NCBI RefSeq assembly: GCF_965229915.1
Contig: NZ_CBDDJZ010000001.1
Span: 1,240,001-1,304,000 of the forward strand
DNA: 64,000 nt
From: Marinoscillum sp965229915
GTDB lineage: Bacteria; Bacteroidota; Bacteroidia; Cytophagales; Cyclobacteriaceae
Direction of reading: 5' to 3'
Made by a program: the position numbers and the translations under genes. Positions 31,601-39,909 of the stretch are shown one piece after another; within the stretch, counting starts at the first letter, position 1; every line of letters starts with the position of its first letter. The notes beneath the pieces are model-generated. The model did no database searches. It was not told where the DNA came from and saw only the letters and a program-made list of their open reading frames with translations.

Positions 31601-32688
31601 ACTATTGGCCAGATATCATTGGCATTGGTCGGATGACCCGATAGCTGCTTGTAGAAATTGAAAGAGACAGCCTCTGACGAGAAGTAATTCACTCCACCTT
31701 TGTTGGTCCCTAACCACACCAGCCCATTATCATCCTGAAATAGGGAAATGATACTATTATGACTCAGCGACTTGGGATCTGATGGATTGTTAACAAAATT
31801 GGAGTAGTTCCAATCCTTCTTGTCAAACATGGTCATTCCCCCATGATCTACTCCGATGATGATTCGATCATTTTCATCTTGAATTACTCCGGTCACCAAA
31901 TTGGAGCCCAACTCTTTCGCATCAAAGTGGCGATGATCTTTGGTTTCTGGCTGATAGTAGCAAGTCCCAAAAGAACTGTTGGTACTGTAAAACCAATACC
32001 CTCCGCTATTGTCCAGAAAACTGAGAAGCCCATTGATGCTACGCAGATGCTCAGGATAGTTTAAAAATGTGGTATTGTTCTGATTGGTCACATCCACAAG
32101 TTCAATCTCTCCATCAGAATGAATTAGTGCCATATTCCCATAGGTATCCTTGGTGATGCTAGTCACATCCCGATAGGACCCGCCAAAATGATAAATGGTC
32201 TGTTCTTTGGTGAGGTATTTTTTCACCCCTACATCATCTATCACAAACCAATAATTGCCTACATCATCTTTGACAATATCGGATAGGTTGTAGTTGTTAA
32301 TCTGAAGTTCATCGAGCATTTGGGTGATGTCCACAAACTGCTCACGGTGGATGTCATAGGCAAACACGCCGTAGTGTGACTTCAGCCAAATACGATGATC
32401 AGGTCCTTCCTTCAGCCATACCACATTGGGGTCGCTGGGTGAGTAGGGATTGCTTTCATCAAATTCGAGCACTTCAATATTGTGACCGTCATACCGGTTC
32501 AAACCAGAACGGGTCCCGAACCACATGAAGCCAAAATCGTCTTGAAAGATGGTGCCAACTCGGTTGTGCGAAAGTCCATCACGAATGTCCAAATGTTCGA
32601 ACCGGATCTGTGGGGTTTGGGCTGTGGCATACTGTCCCAACGACAGCATGAGTGCCATAAGGCAGAATGCTGGGTAATACTTCATCAT
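28636..32688 (-). CDS. HTCS hybrid two-component sensor/regulator, complete
   Basis: 1350 residues, the usual HTCS length. Signal peptide (about 1-23), periplasmic Reg_prop propeller repeats (WFGT, WLGT, WIGT motifs, about 30-700), Y_Y_Y domain (about 715-790), one membrane segment (about 800-820), HisKA with ISHEFRTPLTL near 848, HATPase (VEDTGIGIP, GSGIGLSI), receiver domain with phospho-acceptor VTDIMMPE near 1145, and a C-terminal AraC-type helix-turn-helix (about 1245-1345; VAYSVGFNNPKYFTKYFKKA). It is set between two GH26 mannanases and an esterase, so it probably senses manno-oligosaccharides and activates them (inference). Confidence 0.96.
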   Translation of the reverse strand: MMKYYPAFCLMALMLSLGQYATAQTPQIRFEHLDIRDGLSHNRVGTIFQDDFGFMWFGTRSGLNRYDGHNIEVLEFDESNPYSPSDPNVVWLKEGPDHRIWLKSHYGVFAYDIHREQFVDITQMLDELQINNYNLSDIVKDDVGNYWFVIDDVGVKKYLTKEQTIYHFGGSYRDVTSITKDTYGNMALIHSDGEIELVDVTNQNNTTFLNYPEHLRSINGLLSFLDNSGGYWFYSTNSSFGTCYYQPETKDHRHFDAKELGSNLVTGVIQDENDRIIIGVDHGGMTMFDKKDWNYSNFVNNPSDPKSLSHNSIISLFQDDNGLVWLGTNKGGVNYFSSEAVSFNFYKQLSGHPTNANDIWPIVEDKQGNLWLGTDGGGLTYFNLKTGEYTNHVHDPKDPNSISTDIVVSMSKAADGGLWLGTYFGGLNYFDGKKFTAFYKDENDPNSISDNSVWNLLLDSQDRLWVGTLKGGVDVYDRNFKKLQHYGLDNQLINSDYITSFCEDQDGKMWIGTGYGLEVVDPKVDTIRHILRETGNSESLSNNSILHIFCDRDNNMWIGTMYGLSRYDQKTGKFRFFTKEDGLPENIVAATSQDDEGAYWLSTPKGLSKLSFKGDEPVFHNFDISDGLQGDVFNERSVLKLHNGDLAFGGKNGLNIFDPAKIKVDENKNELVFLNFLISNHQIKPGDTFNDQVWFENGLNNTEELVLAHDENSFTIEFTALSFYRQENINYKYRLLGFDDKWVVRPNIHRANYTNLDPGTYQFEVMASDQTQRWDSQSRIMNIQIQSPWWQTPIAYLVYLVLLAIGLYFTRRAIIDKERFRAKVAQEQLEAQQLHDLDLMKIKFFTNISHEFRTPLTLIMTPIERLLKTSTDHSTSKHYQMIYRNAKRLLTLVNQLLDFRKMEANQHRLSLATGDLVEFIRSITESFSDLSNDRRVRLHFHSNMNEFLTLFDRDKMEKILFNLLSNAFKFTHSGGKIDVTVKDVAYREDVHTIRISVEDTGIGIPAERLKEVFNRFFQVDGQASQNLNHGSGIGLSITREFVEMHDGNIWVESEVEKGSSFIFELPMKKLTEYMEPHDVINELEGEGEPLIHQDNNATIMLADDNADFRFYLKDNLKTIYNIYEAPNGKEAWKKVLNNLPDLVVTDIMMPELNGIDLCKKIKNDPRTAHIPVILLTAHYSDDQKLEGFEAGAIEYITKPFNFEILVQTIKSAIQLQKLIHAQEHRVEAKPKEIEITSLDEKFIAKALDVVEANIANANFSVQELSSEMAVSRGQLYKKTLEITGKTPIEFIREVRIKRAAALLEKSQLNVAEVAYSVGFNNPKYFTKYFKKAYKMLPSKYAAAAAERQEK

Positions 32689-32722
32689 CTTCAGGGGTAG
32701 GGTTTCTTCTATACAATTTAAT

Positions 32723-32753
32723 GAATTTGATCTTTGGGTGGAAGATCAAATTC
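32723..32753 (-). promoter_or_regulatory. Perfect 12-base-pair stem-loop before the HTCS gene
   Basis: GAATTTGATCTT and AAGATCAAATTC pair exactly around TGGGTGG. It lies 34 bases upstream of the HTCS start and about 43 bases past the esterase stop. There is no T tract on the minus strand, so a regulatory or RNA-processing role is likelier than termination. It could equally be the DNA palindrome of an autoregulatory site. Confidence 0.5.
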
Positions 32754-32796
32754 TACAAATTCAGCTTTTCATGGGTCGAATATTTCATTTGATTAC

Positions 32797-34680
32797 TTAT
32801 TTCAATTTTATTTGAAAAGGCACCGCTGGCAATCCTTCCTGATTGTAGAGTGGAGCCTCTGGATTATCTCCCCAGGCATAAGACACTGCCTTGGGAGTCT
32901 TTACATTCTCTGAGGTTACAATCACCTGGTCTCCGACAATCCTGGCCTGAGCCCAATACCAGTTATTGGCATCATCTGCCACTGCAAAGCCATTCAAAGG
33001 ACCAGTGGATTTAAGTCCTGAACCAACATGATCAAATGAAAGTATCACTCCTTCCCGATCTGTAGTAGCTTCCTTGATGGATGGCCCTGAATAGACCACT
33101 TCATCGCCATAGCTCACTTTCTTAGCTGCAAGCCACAGTCTGGCACCAACATCCTGCTTGTTTCTAGGATGAATATCATCCGGGTTTCCAATGTCGATAG
33201 TGACGGCCATAGCAGTCTTCGGCAATGCCAAGGTCTGCGTCTGTGCTTCCCTCAACTCCGCCCAGTCACTTGCTACTGGCTGATCTTGTCGCTGCATGAA
33301 GTTGGCAAGTTGCACGTACAAAAACGGAATATCTCCCCACAGCTTGCGCCAGTCACCAATCATATTGGTAAATAGCTGACGATAATACTGCGGCTTGTCG
33401 GCGTTGGATTCTCCCTGGTACCATATCACACCCCTGGCAGTATATCCGCCAATCGGTGCAATCTTCGCATTGTAAAGAAAAGATGGCATCTGAAACATTT
33501 TGACTGCCATAGGAATGTCCGGTTCTATATCGCTGGAGTACTTCCAATCATGCTCCAGTGAGTGCTTGGTACCGTTTATTTCCAGCCACATCTCTCCAGG
33601 TCTACCAAAGTACACATTGTTGTCCCATGAGTTAGCCACCCGGTAGGTGATCACATTTTTTCCAGCTCGAACTAACTCTTTGGGGATTTCCAGTGGCTGG
33701 ATGTCATCGCTCCACTTTTTAGTCCACAGCAGCTCCCCGTTGTAGAAGACAAAAGCTTCCTGTACCACATTGCTAATGTAAAGCTTGATATCCTTGATCG
33801 TGTCAGGAGACAGGTTCACCTCTCTTCGCAACCAGGCCAGGTCGGTCATTCGACAGTTGCAAGGCAGGTCCAGCCTCTCCCAGTTGCTATCATCGAAATC
33901 CACGTTTTGTGCACCCGTGGCAACTGCTCCTTCCTGATCGCGCATCAGCTCCCACTTGCGGGCATCCTTTTTTTGGTTGATGGCTTCTAACTGATCCCAG
34001 GGCATGCTCGGATTCATGATCGTGTCAGCAATGTCTTCGTATCCAGGAGTGTTCGTTAAGGTTTCCAGTGATGTCCATGCTTCTGCCGGTGTACCTCCCC
34101 AATGACTTTCTACCACACCCACCGGCACGTTTTTCTCCAGGTGATTATGCTTAGCAAAAAACCACGCAACTGCTGAAAATTGAGGACTGTTATCGGGATT
34201 GGCAAGCAGCCATTCGCCACCAGAAACATCCTGCTGAGGAGATGAAGCAAATGTATTAGGCACTTTGAAAAAACGAATGTTCGGATAATCACTATCCTTC
34301 ACTTCTTCCTCCCAGTTGTTGACGTTCCACTGAAGCTGCCACTCCATATTGGACTGGCCTCCAGCTATCCACACATCACCAACCAGGACATCTTCGTAGG
34401 TTATAGTGGAATCTCCAGATACCACCATCAGAGTGTAAGGACCTCCTGCTTTCCGAGCCTTGAGATAGGTCTCCCAATAGCCCGTTTTATCAGCTTTTAC
34501 CTGTTGCTTCTCAGCATCCAAAGTGACGCTCACCTTTTCTCCTGGCTCCGTCCATCCCCATACTTTGGTTGGTTGATTTCGCTGAATGACCATGTGGTCT
34601 GCAAACAGTCTTGGAAGCTTCAGCTGACTAAATACTAGTGTGGATAGTAAAATGAAAATAGTTGAAAAAAATGCTTTCAT
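32797..34680 (-). CDS. SASA-type carbohydrate acetyl esterase (sialate O-acetylesterase family)
   Basis: 627 residues with a Sec signal peptide (to LVFSQ). The catalytic SGNH-like fold is split around an inserted beta domain: Ser motif IAGGQSNMEW near residue 110, GVIWYQGESN in the middle, and the Asp-His motif NPDDIHPRNKQD near the C-terminal third. The inserted galactose-binding-like domain (DFDDSNWERLDLP to YRVANSWDNNVYFG) is typical of this family in polysaccharide loci. It probably removes acetyl groups from acetylated mannan or xylan. It is followed by the HTCS gene and preceded, 5 bases away, by the GH26 gene: one operon. Confidence 0.9.
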   Translation of the reverse strand: MKAFFSTIFILLSTLVFSQLKLPRLFADHMVIQRNQPTKVWGWTEPGEKVSVTLDAEKQQVKADKTGYWETYLKARKAGGPYTLMVVSGDSTITYEDVLVGDVWIAGGQSNMEWQLQWNVNNWEEEVKDSDYPNIRFFKVPNTFASSPQQDVSGGEWLLANPDNSPQFSAVAWFFAKHNHLEKNVPVGVVESHWGGTPAEAWTSLETLTNTPGYEDIADTIMNPSMPWDQLEAINQKKDARKWELMRDQEGAVATGAQNVDFDDSNWERLDLPCNCRMTDLAWLRREVNLSPDTIKDIKLYISNVVQEAFVFYNGELLWTKKWSDDIQPLEIPKELVRAGKNVITYRVANSWDNNVYFGRPGEMWLEINGTKHSLEHDWKYSSDIEPDIPMAVKMFQMPSFLYNAKIAPIGGYTARGVIWYQGESNADKPQYYRQLFTNMIGDWRKLWGDIPFLYVQLANFMQRQDQPVASDWAELREAQTQTLALPKTAMAVTIDIGNPDDIHPRNKQDVGARLWLAAKKVSYGDEVVYSGPSIKEATTDREGVILSFDHVGSGLKSTGPLNGFAVADDANNWYWAQARIVGDQVIVTSENVKTPKAVSYAWGDNPEAPLYNQEGLPAVPFQIKLK

Positions 34681-34685
34681 GGTCG

Positions 34686-35837
34686 TTACTTAATTGCTTT
34701 TCCTTTTTTGTAAGGATTCTTCATGTCTTGTTGAAAGTAGGTCATGGTATCAGCACTGAACTGCTGGAAATCCGGTACACTCGGATGACCCGGATACGGC
34801 GCGTAGTGATGTGTGGTATTAGCATTTCGCCACACCAGCACCCAGGCAATATCAATGTCTTCTGCATTTGCCTTGATCGGATTGAGAATGATCTGAGTAA
34901 ACCAATCCGCTCGAGAAACACCTTCCAAGCCCGTTTCTGTTAAGGCCGCCACTTTGCCTTTATCACGTGCTATTTTAGTGATCAGCTTCAGTGACTCAAT
35001 GAACTTTTTGGCTTGCTGTTCTTCTGAATCCGGACCTCCTACCCGACCAACATCTCCATAATTATCTATGCCAATGATGTCCACATAATCATCACCAGGA
35101 TAGCCCCACAAATAGTTTTGCTCTGGAATGGTATCCAACCGCAAGCGACTCCTGTCTGGTGAAAATGCATACAATATGTGATGTATTTGCTTTTCCTTTT
35201 TCAAGTAATCTACCGTGTAGCGATACAGGGCTATATAGTCCTCTTCAGTTACGTTGCCTTTCCCCCACCAAAACCAATCACCATTATGCTCGTGCCATGG
35301 CCGGAATATGATTGGAATGGGTGAAAACCATGTTTTCATGGAATTGAACAATTCCGCCAATAAGTCCAGTTGCTCAACAAACTCTGCATGTTTGGATCCT
35401 CCTGGAAGCAGATCCTGTACGGAAGGAGTTTTATCCCAGCTATTGCCTCCAGTGGTCAGATTATCCAGATGCCAGGAGAAGGTATTGATGGTTCCCATTT
35501 TATAGGCTTTCTTCACCCATTTGCGCATGTTATCAAACTTGACCTGATCAATGTTGGCGTCACTATTGAGTCGACTCCCAACATCCCAACCATGCACCGC
35601 TGGAAAGCTTCCAGCAGTCTCTTTTACATCAGACCCTCCTTTGATTTCCTTCCAGCCTACACCATATGCCAGATCATCCTGATGGCCAAACATAAATCCC
35701 TGTCGGGCTATCTCATGGAGATTTGTTAGTAAATCAGCGGTTTTTTGAGTGGCTTGATCGTCTATGGGCTGCTGGCCAAAAGTAGCTACAGATAGGGCGA
35801 ATGCCATTCCTATCAGACACGTTTTCATTCTGCTCAT
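34686..35837 (-). CDS. GH26 beta-mannanase/mannosidase
   Basis: 383 residues. Signal peptide to ATFGQ; Met4 is an alternative start. GH26 marks: GHQDDLAYGVGW, FSWHLDNLTTGG, acid/base FRPWHEHNGDWFWWG, and nucleophile ALTETGLEG. No carbohydrate-binding or sorting domain, so likely periplasmic, acting on shorter manno-oligosaccharides in contrast to the secreted CBM35-GH26 enzyme. First gene of the GH26-esterase pair, with a terminator-like element in its leader. Confidence 0.94.
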   Translation of the reverse strand: MSRMKTCLIGMAFALSVATFGQQPIDDQATQKTADLLTNLHEIARQGFMFGHQDDLAYGVGWKEIKGGSDVKETAGSFPAVHGWDVGSRLNSDANIDQVKFDNMRKWVKKAYKMGTINTFSWHLDNLTTGGNSWDKTPSVQDLLPGGSKHAEFVEQLDLLAELFNSMKTWFSPIPIIFRPWHEHNGDWFWWGKGNVTEEDYIALYRYTVDYLKKEKQIHHILYAFSPDRSRLRLDTIPEQNYLWGYPGDDYVDIIGIDNYGDVGRVGGPDSEEQQAKKFIESLKLITKIARDKGKVAALTETGLEGVSRADWFTQIILNPIKANAEDIDIAWVLVWRNANTTHHYAPYPGHPSVPDFQQFSADTMTYFQQDMKNPYKKGKAIK

Positions 35838-36140
35838 CCTTAGGTTGTTCTAAAACTGGTTCAATCACATCTTCGGGGTGACGGTAAAAAACCGGGAATG
35901 AAATCATCCCCGGCATCACCAAAAATTTGAAGAAGTGTGATTGATTCTTAATAATAAGGTGTCATAACCACATAATCACTCTTTGTGAACATTTGAACTC
36001 CCTATTGAAGTGATTTATGGCAGTATAGTGGACGCCTGACCAGAATCTGGCAATAGAAGTGTACATACCGCCGGGGTTACTAATTGCATGCGAAATGTAT
36101 TAAATACAAATTATTCTTAACATATTACTATTTCATCGCC
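35838..36140. promoter_or_regulatory. Divergent intergenic region, GH26 operon and SIMPL gene
   Basis: About 300 bases without a gene. It must carry promoters in both directions. I found no exact TAnnTTTG element for the GH26 operon. The only strong structure is the terminator-like hairpin described separately. Confidence 0.4.
35886..35913 (-). terminator. Terminator-like hairpin inside the GH26 leader
   Basis: On the minus strand, CCGGGGATGA, a TT loop and TCATTCCCGG (one mismatch) are followed at once by six T residues. This is a standard intrinsic terminator shape, yet it stands about 50 bases upstream of a GH26 start codon and no minus-strand gene ends before it. It may be a transcription attenuator or the end of a short leader RNA. 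Confidence 0.6.
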
Positions 36141-36830
36141 ATGAAACAACTACTTCTTTTGTGCCTGCTGGCACCCTACTTTGCTGTTGCTCAATACGAA
36201 GACCGATCCATCACTGTATATGGAAATGCGGAACAAGATCTGGAACCAGATCAGGTCGTCATGCAGGTCACCTTTACCGAATACGAAAAGATCAAAAACT
36301 CGGAAATTGAGCTTAAAGAAAACAATTTCAAATTGACGCTAGCCAAGTGGAAGATCCCTCAGGAACATGTGGAGATAATCGACTTCAACAGTTATAAGTA
36401 TGTCAACAAGGTACGAATCATCAAAATCTATGAAGTGAAGCTTTACAATCCCAGAATTGCCAATCGGCTGATTCTCGATCTGTACACTTCTGGTGTAGAG
36501 TCGGTTCACATCTCAGAGGTGAAGTACAACAATCGAGATAGTATCCAACTGGAAGTAACGCGAATGGCTATCGAAAATGCTCGCAAGAAAGCGACCATGA
36601 TGGTTACCTCGCAGGGAGATCAGCTGGGCAACACCCTTTCTATCAAAGAGTTTGGTGCCGAACGATTAGAGTCGGAGTATGAGTCTTACTCTTACGCTTC
36701 TATATTCGACTACAGAGCACGTCTGAATGCTACTGGAGCAGTCAGTCGAGCGGTGAGCGAACCGGAGGATTTTGCAGTAGAAAAGGTCAAAATCAACTCC
36801 AAAGTACGAGTCACTTATCAGTTGGAGTAG
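36141..36830 (+). CDS. SIMPL-domain (DUF541) periplasmic protein
   Basis: About 229 residues from the ATG at 36141, which starts a signal peptide (MKQLLLLCLL to AVAQ); the earlier frame start adds a meaningless leader. The remainder matches SIMPL proteins: SITVYGNAEQDLEPDQVVMQV at the front, a middle with LDLYTSGVESVHISEVKYNN, and ENARKKATMMVTSQGDQLG. The family forms ring-like periplasmic or outer-membrane assemblies of unclear function. Its 3' end overlaps that of the convergent monooxygenase-fold gene by 20 bases. Confidence 0.85.
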   Translation: MKQLLLLCLLAPYFAVAQYEDRSITVYGNAEQDLEPDQVVMQVTFTEYEKIKNSEIELKENNFKLTLAKWKIPQEHVEIIDFNSYKYVNKVRIIKIYEVKLYNPRIANRLILDLYTSGVESVHISEVKYNNRDSIQLEVTRMAIENARKKATMMVTSQGDQLGNTLSIKEFGAERLESEYESYSYASIFDYRARLNATGAVSRAVSEPEDFAVEKVKINSKVRVTYQLE

Positions 36831-37125
36831 TTCTGCTGGCCACGAGATGGACCGTGCGTACTAGTGGTTCTTCGATGCACATCGGATAGAGTCTCTCTAC
36901 AAACTTGCGACAGTAGGCACTTTCCTGATGAAGCTGCTGTGCCGCTTCATCTTTGAATGCCATCACATGAGTGAATCTGCCGGGATAATCCTCATCTTCA
37001 AATGAGTGATAGTAGTGGGTGTCCGGCTCATTAGTCTGGATACCCAATACCAACTCCTCGATTAGTTTAAGGGCTTTCTTGATCTGATGCTGTTCTACTT
37101 TAAAGTCGATAATTACATGGATCAT
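36811..37125 (-). CDS. Antibiotic-biosynthesis-monooxygenase-fold (ABM) small protein
   Basis: About 104 residues from the ATG at 37125 (MIHVIIDFKVEQHQ), which is where the ferredoxin-like ABM fold normally begins. A GTG at 37149 overlapping the upstream stop (GTGA) would add 8 residues and couple translation. Features: HYYHSFEDEDYPGRFTHVMAFKDEAAQQLHQES, the typical second strand and helix of quinol-monooxygenase/dimeric alpha-beta barrel proteins. Substrate unknown. It follows the ankyrin gene directly. Confidence 0.7.
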   Translation of the reverse strand: MIHVIIDFKVEQHQIKKALKLIEELVLGIQTNEPDTHYYHSFEDEDYPGRFTHVMAFKDEAAQQLHQESAYCRKFVERLYPMCIEEPLVRTVHLVASRTTPTDK

Positions 37126-37145
37126 TCTAATAAAATACAAAGAAA

Positions 37146-37646
37146 TCACCAGAGGCTCAACTTACCGGACTTGGCACCTTTCTCTTGTAGGTATGTAAGC
37201 AACTCTACTGAGTCTTCGCCTCCTCTTTCGGCATGATGCACCAATGTAAATCCATGTGGTCCAGCACTATTGATCAGTTGTGGGTATTCTTCAAGTATGG
37301 GTTTTACAAGGTTGGTTTTGCCCAACATGGTCAGCGCATGAATAGTAGGACGGGCACCTTGGTCCAGTAGGAAGTTCACTATGGCTTTGTTTCCCACATG
37401 ACCGCCAGCCCCTATTCCAGTTTCAAAGTCGCCACCACCCCAGTCCCAGGAGCTGTAGATGAGATTGGGAAATTCTTCCAATAGTCCCTTGATCTTTTCC
37501 AAATCACTATGAGAGGCACCTACAAACTTGCTTACCACCTCTTTTTGATAGGCCGCCGGTTTATCTTGACCTAGAATGGTATTGGGTGCCACAAAAAGGC
37601 CAGCCGAAAAAAGTCCGGCACCTTTGATAAATGATGATCTTTTCAT
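37146..37646 (-). CDS. Ankyrin-repeat protein with Tat-like or Sec signal
   Basis: 166 residues. N-terminus MKRSSFIKGAGLFSAGLF is a basic, SxFIKG-type twin-arginine-like leader although only KR, not RR, is present. About three ankyrin repeats follow (GGGDFETGIGAGGHVGNKAIVNFLLDQGARPTIHALTMLGKTNLVKPIL and HGFTLVHHAERGGEDSVELLTYLQEKGA in part). Likely a periplasmic protein-binding scaffold; partner unknown. Second to last gene of a minus-strand series and joined to the ABM gene. Confidence 0.8.
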   Translation of the reverse strand: MKRSSFIKGAGLFSAGLFVAPNTILGQDKPAAYQKEVVSKFVGASHSDLEKIKGLLEEFPNLIYSSWDWGGGDFETGIGAGGHVGNKAIVNFLLDQGARPTIHALTMLGKTNLVKPILEEYPQLINSAGPHGFTLVHHAERGGEDSVELLTYLQEKGAKSGKLSLW

Positions 37647-37715
37647 GATGCTGTTAGTTGGTTAATGAATGCGAACGCAATCAGATCGATACTGATCAAC
37701 CTTTTACATCAGTGG

Positions 37716-39038
37716 TTACTCCCTCTTCAACTCAAACTCCCCGCCACCCTGCTTGAGAACCATTGTTTCATTCTCTGGATCAAATTCTAGTTTCAAACCA
37801 GCCTGGTCAAACTTGAACTGATGCTCTGCAAAGCAGTCCAGCGGAAAAGAGGACTGACCAGTAGCCTGAGCCATTAATGTAGTACCATTCTTGGTGATGG
37901 TGATTTTCATCGGAAAAGTAGGACTCGAATAGACGCCCAGATACTTATCCAAATCTGCACTGGTCAGCTCAATCGATGGAGCGAATTCAGGAAGCTGGTA
38001 ATCCATACCAAAGTAAATACTCAAAACACCAATCAGAATGTCATTGACGGGCATCACCACGCCATTGGTTACATAAGCTACTGATACCTTTTCATTGGGA
38101 AAGTAAAAGGCATTAGACTGAAAACCGTCAATTCCACCGGTATGCCCATAAGCGCGCTTATCGTAAAACGGAACCTGAAGCAAGCCCAGACCATAGCCAT
38201 CTTCTATTTCCATCATCAACTTCAGCGATTTCTCAGAAACGAGCCTCTTGTTAAAAAGGGCATTCAAAAATAGATTCAGCTCCCCAGCCGTAGCGTTAAT
38301 TGCTCCTGCGCCGCGCGGTACCGATGGATCGGTCAGTGTGGCCTTTTCCCAGCCATCTCCGCCCCGATAGTACGAATAAGTATCGGTACCATCTCCTTTG
38401 AGCTTCTGCGCATAGGTAGCTTTGGTCAGCTTTAGTTTTTTGAAGATTCGCTGATCTAGTAGCTGGCCAAAAGAAACACCGGTCACGTCTTCTGCAATAA
38501 AGGTCAACAACACGTAATTCGAATTGGAGTAAGCCGCCTTAGAATCAGGCTCAAACGCAGCTTCATAGCCATAGATCTTTTTCAGTTGCTCTTCTTTCTT
38601 GATGGGCTTTTCCATCCAAAGTGTATAATCTGCCTCATCGGTAAGGCTGAAAATACCACTTTTATGACGCAGCATCATTTCCAGGGTGATCTTATCTGCA
38701 TTGGTTACCTTGGGATAAAATTCACTGAGCTTTTGTTCCAAACTCAAACTCCCATCTTCAACCAGCTGCATGATGATGGTGGCAGTGAACGTTTTAGTAA
38801 TGGAGCCAATCCGATAGGTAGATGATGGTGTTGCTTTAATTTCTTCCCCTACGTTGGCATAGCCGATGGCCTTCTGATATACTTCCTTTCCATTCTGAAA
38901 AATAGAAAGACTTCCCATGCCTTTATCGTTTTCCTCTATTCGATCCAGAAAAGTGTTCAGCTTTTCCGAATCAAAATCCTGAGCAAGAGCTGCAGCAGAT
39001 ACACTCAATAATGAGAGAATTAGTACAGGTAATTTCAT
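37716..39038 (-). CDS. Serine hydrolase, beta-lactamase (class C/AmpC) fold
   Basis: 440 residues with a Sec signal peptide (to ALAQ). Class C-type motifs are complete: SxxK in IGSITKTFT near residue 77, YxN in AAYSNSNYV, and HTG in AYGHTGGIDG. A C-terminal beta-domain (about residues 350-440, LDKYLGVYSSPTFPMKITI) matches the DUF3471-like extension of Bacteroidota homologues. Family members are peptidases or esterases rather than resistance enzymes; the substrate cannot be told. Confidence 0.9.
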   Translation of the reverse strand: MKLPVLILSLLSVSAAALAQDFDSEKLNTFLDRIEENDKGMGSLSIFQNGKEVYQKAIGYANVGEEIKATPSSTYRIGSITKTFTATIIMQLVEDGSLSLEQKLSEFYPKVTNADKITLEMMLRHKSGIFSLTDEADYTLWMEKPIKKEEQLKKIYGYEAAFEPDSKAAYSNSNYVLLTFIAEDVTGVSFGQLLDQRIFKKLKLTKATYAQKLKGDGTDTYSYYRGGDGWEKATLTDPSVPRGAGAINATAGELNLFLNALFNKRLVSEKSLKLMMEIEDGYGLGLLQVPFYDKRAYGHTGGIDGFQSNAFYFPNEKVSVAYVTNGVVMPVNDILIGVLSIYFGMDYQLPEFAPSIELTSADLDKYLGVYSSPTFPMKITITKNGTTLMAQATGQSSFPLDCFAEHQFKFDQAGLKLEFDPENETMVLKQGGGEFELKRE

Positions 39039-39090
39039 GTCGAGTAGTTAGGTTCAACTAAAAGATACGAAAGAATAGCGTGAAAGATAC

Positions 39091-39909
39091 TTAGTCAATC
39101 AATTCCTGCAGCTGTTTCTGCAAACGATCATCCACCAGATCATCCACTTTACCAGATGTCAAATTCAATCGCTTGATGATGGTTGGTTCACGGTATTCAT
39201 CAATTTCTCCATTTCGGTCCTTATCCCGTGACATGTTCAAAAGAATCTCTGCCGAAGCATGCGGCACATAATAAGTATTCAAACTCAATCCTTCAAAAGC
39301 TACTTGTTTCAAAGTAGCTGTTTGTAGGTCATAAAGCCAAAAGGACTGCAGATCCGCACCATCCAGCTTACCGTTTTTATTGGTGTCCTTTGTTGTTCCG
39401 CTGATGAGCAAGTAAAGCCGACTATTAATCTCACGGTGCTCAAATTGGGTCAATAGTACTTTTTCAGCAAATACTGGCGTTTTTCTATCTGCCGGGCGAT
39501 TGTACAAAATGATGTTATTGAAATACCCAGAGTAACTGTGGTAACCATAACCTTTTGACATGGACAGATCCAGCAATGCCTCTGTCTTACGCCTTCTGAT
39601 CTGTTCAGGCTCTTTAAGGTTGACTTGTGAAACAGGAATTAAGTACAGCGACTGTAGTGTGTCAATCAATCTTGGCGTACCCAGCGTTAGCTCTTGCTTG
39701 CGGATGAACTCCTCAGTGTTCTCCTTGGTCTCGGTTGAGTCCCTATCAACAATCAGGGCATTGTCAGGCTGGTCATTGAATCGGAAATTGCGCATCACTT
39801 CATTGATTATCAGTCCACCCATAAAAAGGACGAATAAGACCAAAGCTACTACTGCTATAGTACCGAGTACTGCCAGTAATTTTTGATTGTATCGTTCTAG
39901 CTTCATCAA
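39091..39909 (-). CDS. Membrane-anchored protein of unknown function with EF-hand-like loops
   Basis: 272 residues that I do not recognise. One N-terminal membrane segment (about 10-35, LLAVLGTIAVVALVLFVLF) leaves a roughly 235-residue periplasmic part. It contains two calcium-loop-like motifs, DTNKNGKLDGAD and DKDRNGEIDEY, and a text reminiscent of beta-propeller strands (LYLLISGTT, FWLYDLQTATLKQV). Its start overlaps the stop of the iminopeptidase-like gene by 4 bases (ATGA), so the two are translationally coupled. Confidence 0.75.
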   Translation of the reverse strand: MMKLERYNQKLLAVLGTIAVVALVLFVLFMGGLIINEVMRNFRFNDQPDNALIVDRDSTETKENTEEFIRKQELTLGTPRLIDTLQSLYLIPVSQVNLKEPEQIRRRKTEALLDLSMSKGYGYHSYSGYFNNIILYNRPADRKTPVFAEKVLLTQFEHREINSRLYLLISGTTKDTNKNGKLDGADLQSFWLYDLQTATLKQVAFEGLSLNTYYVPHASAEILLNMSRDKDRNGEIDEYREPTIIKRLNLTSGKVDDLVDDRLQKQLQELID

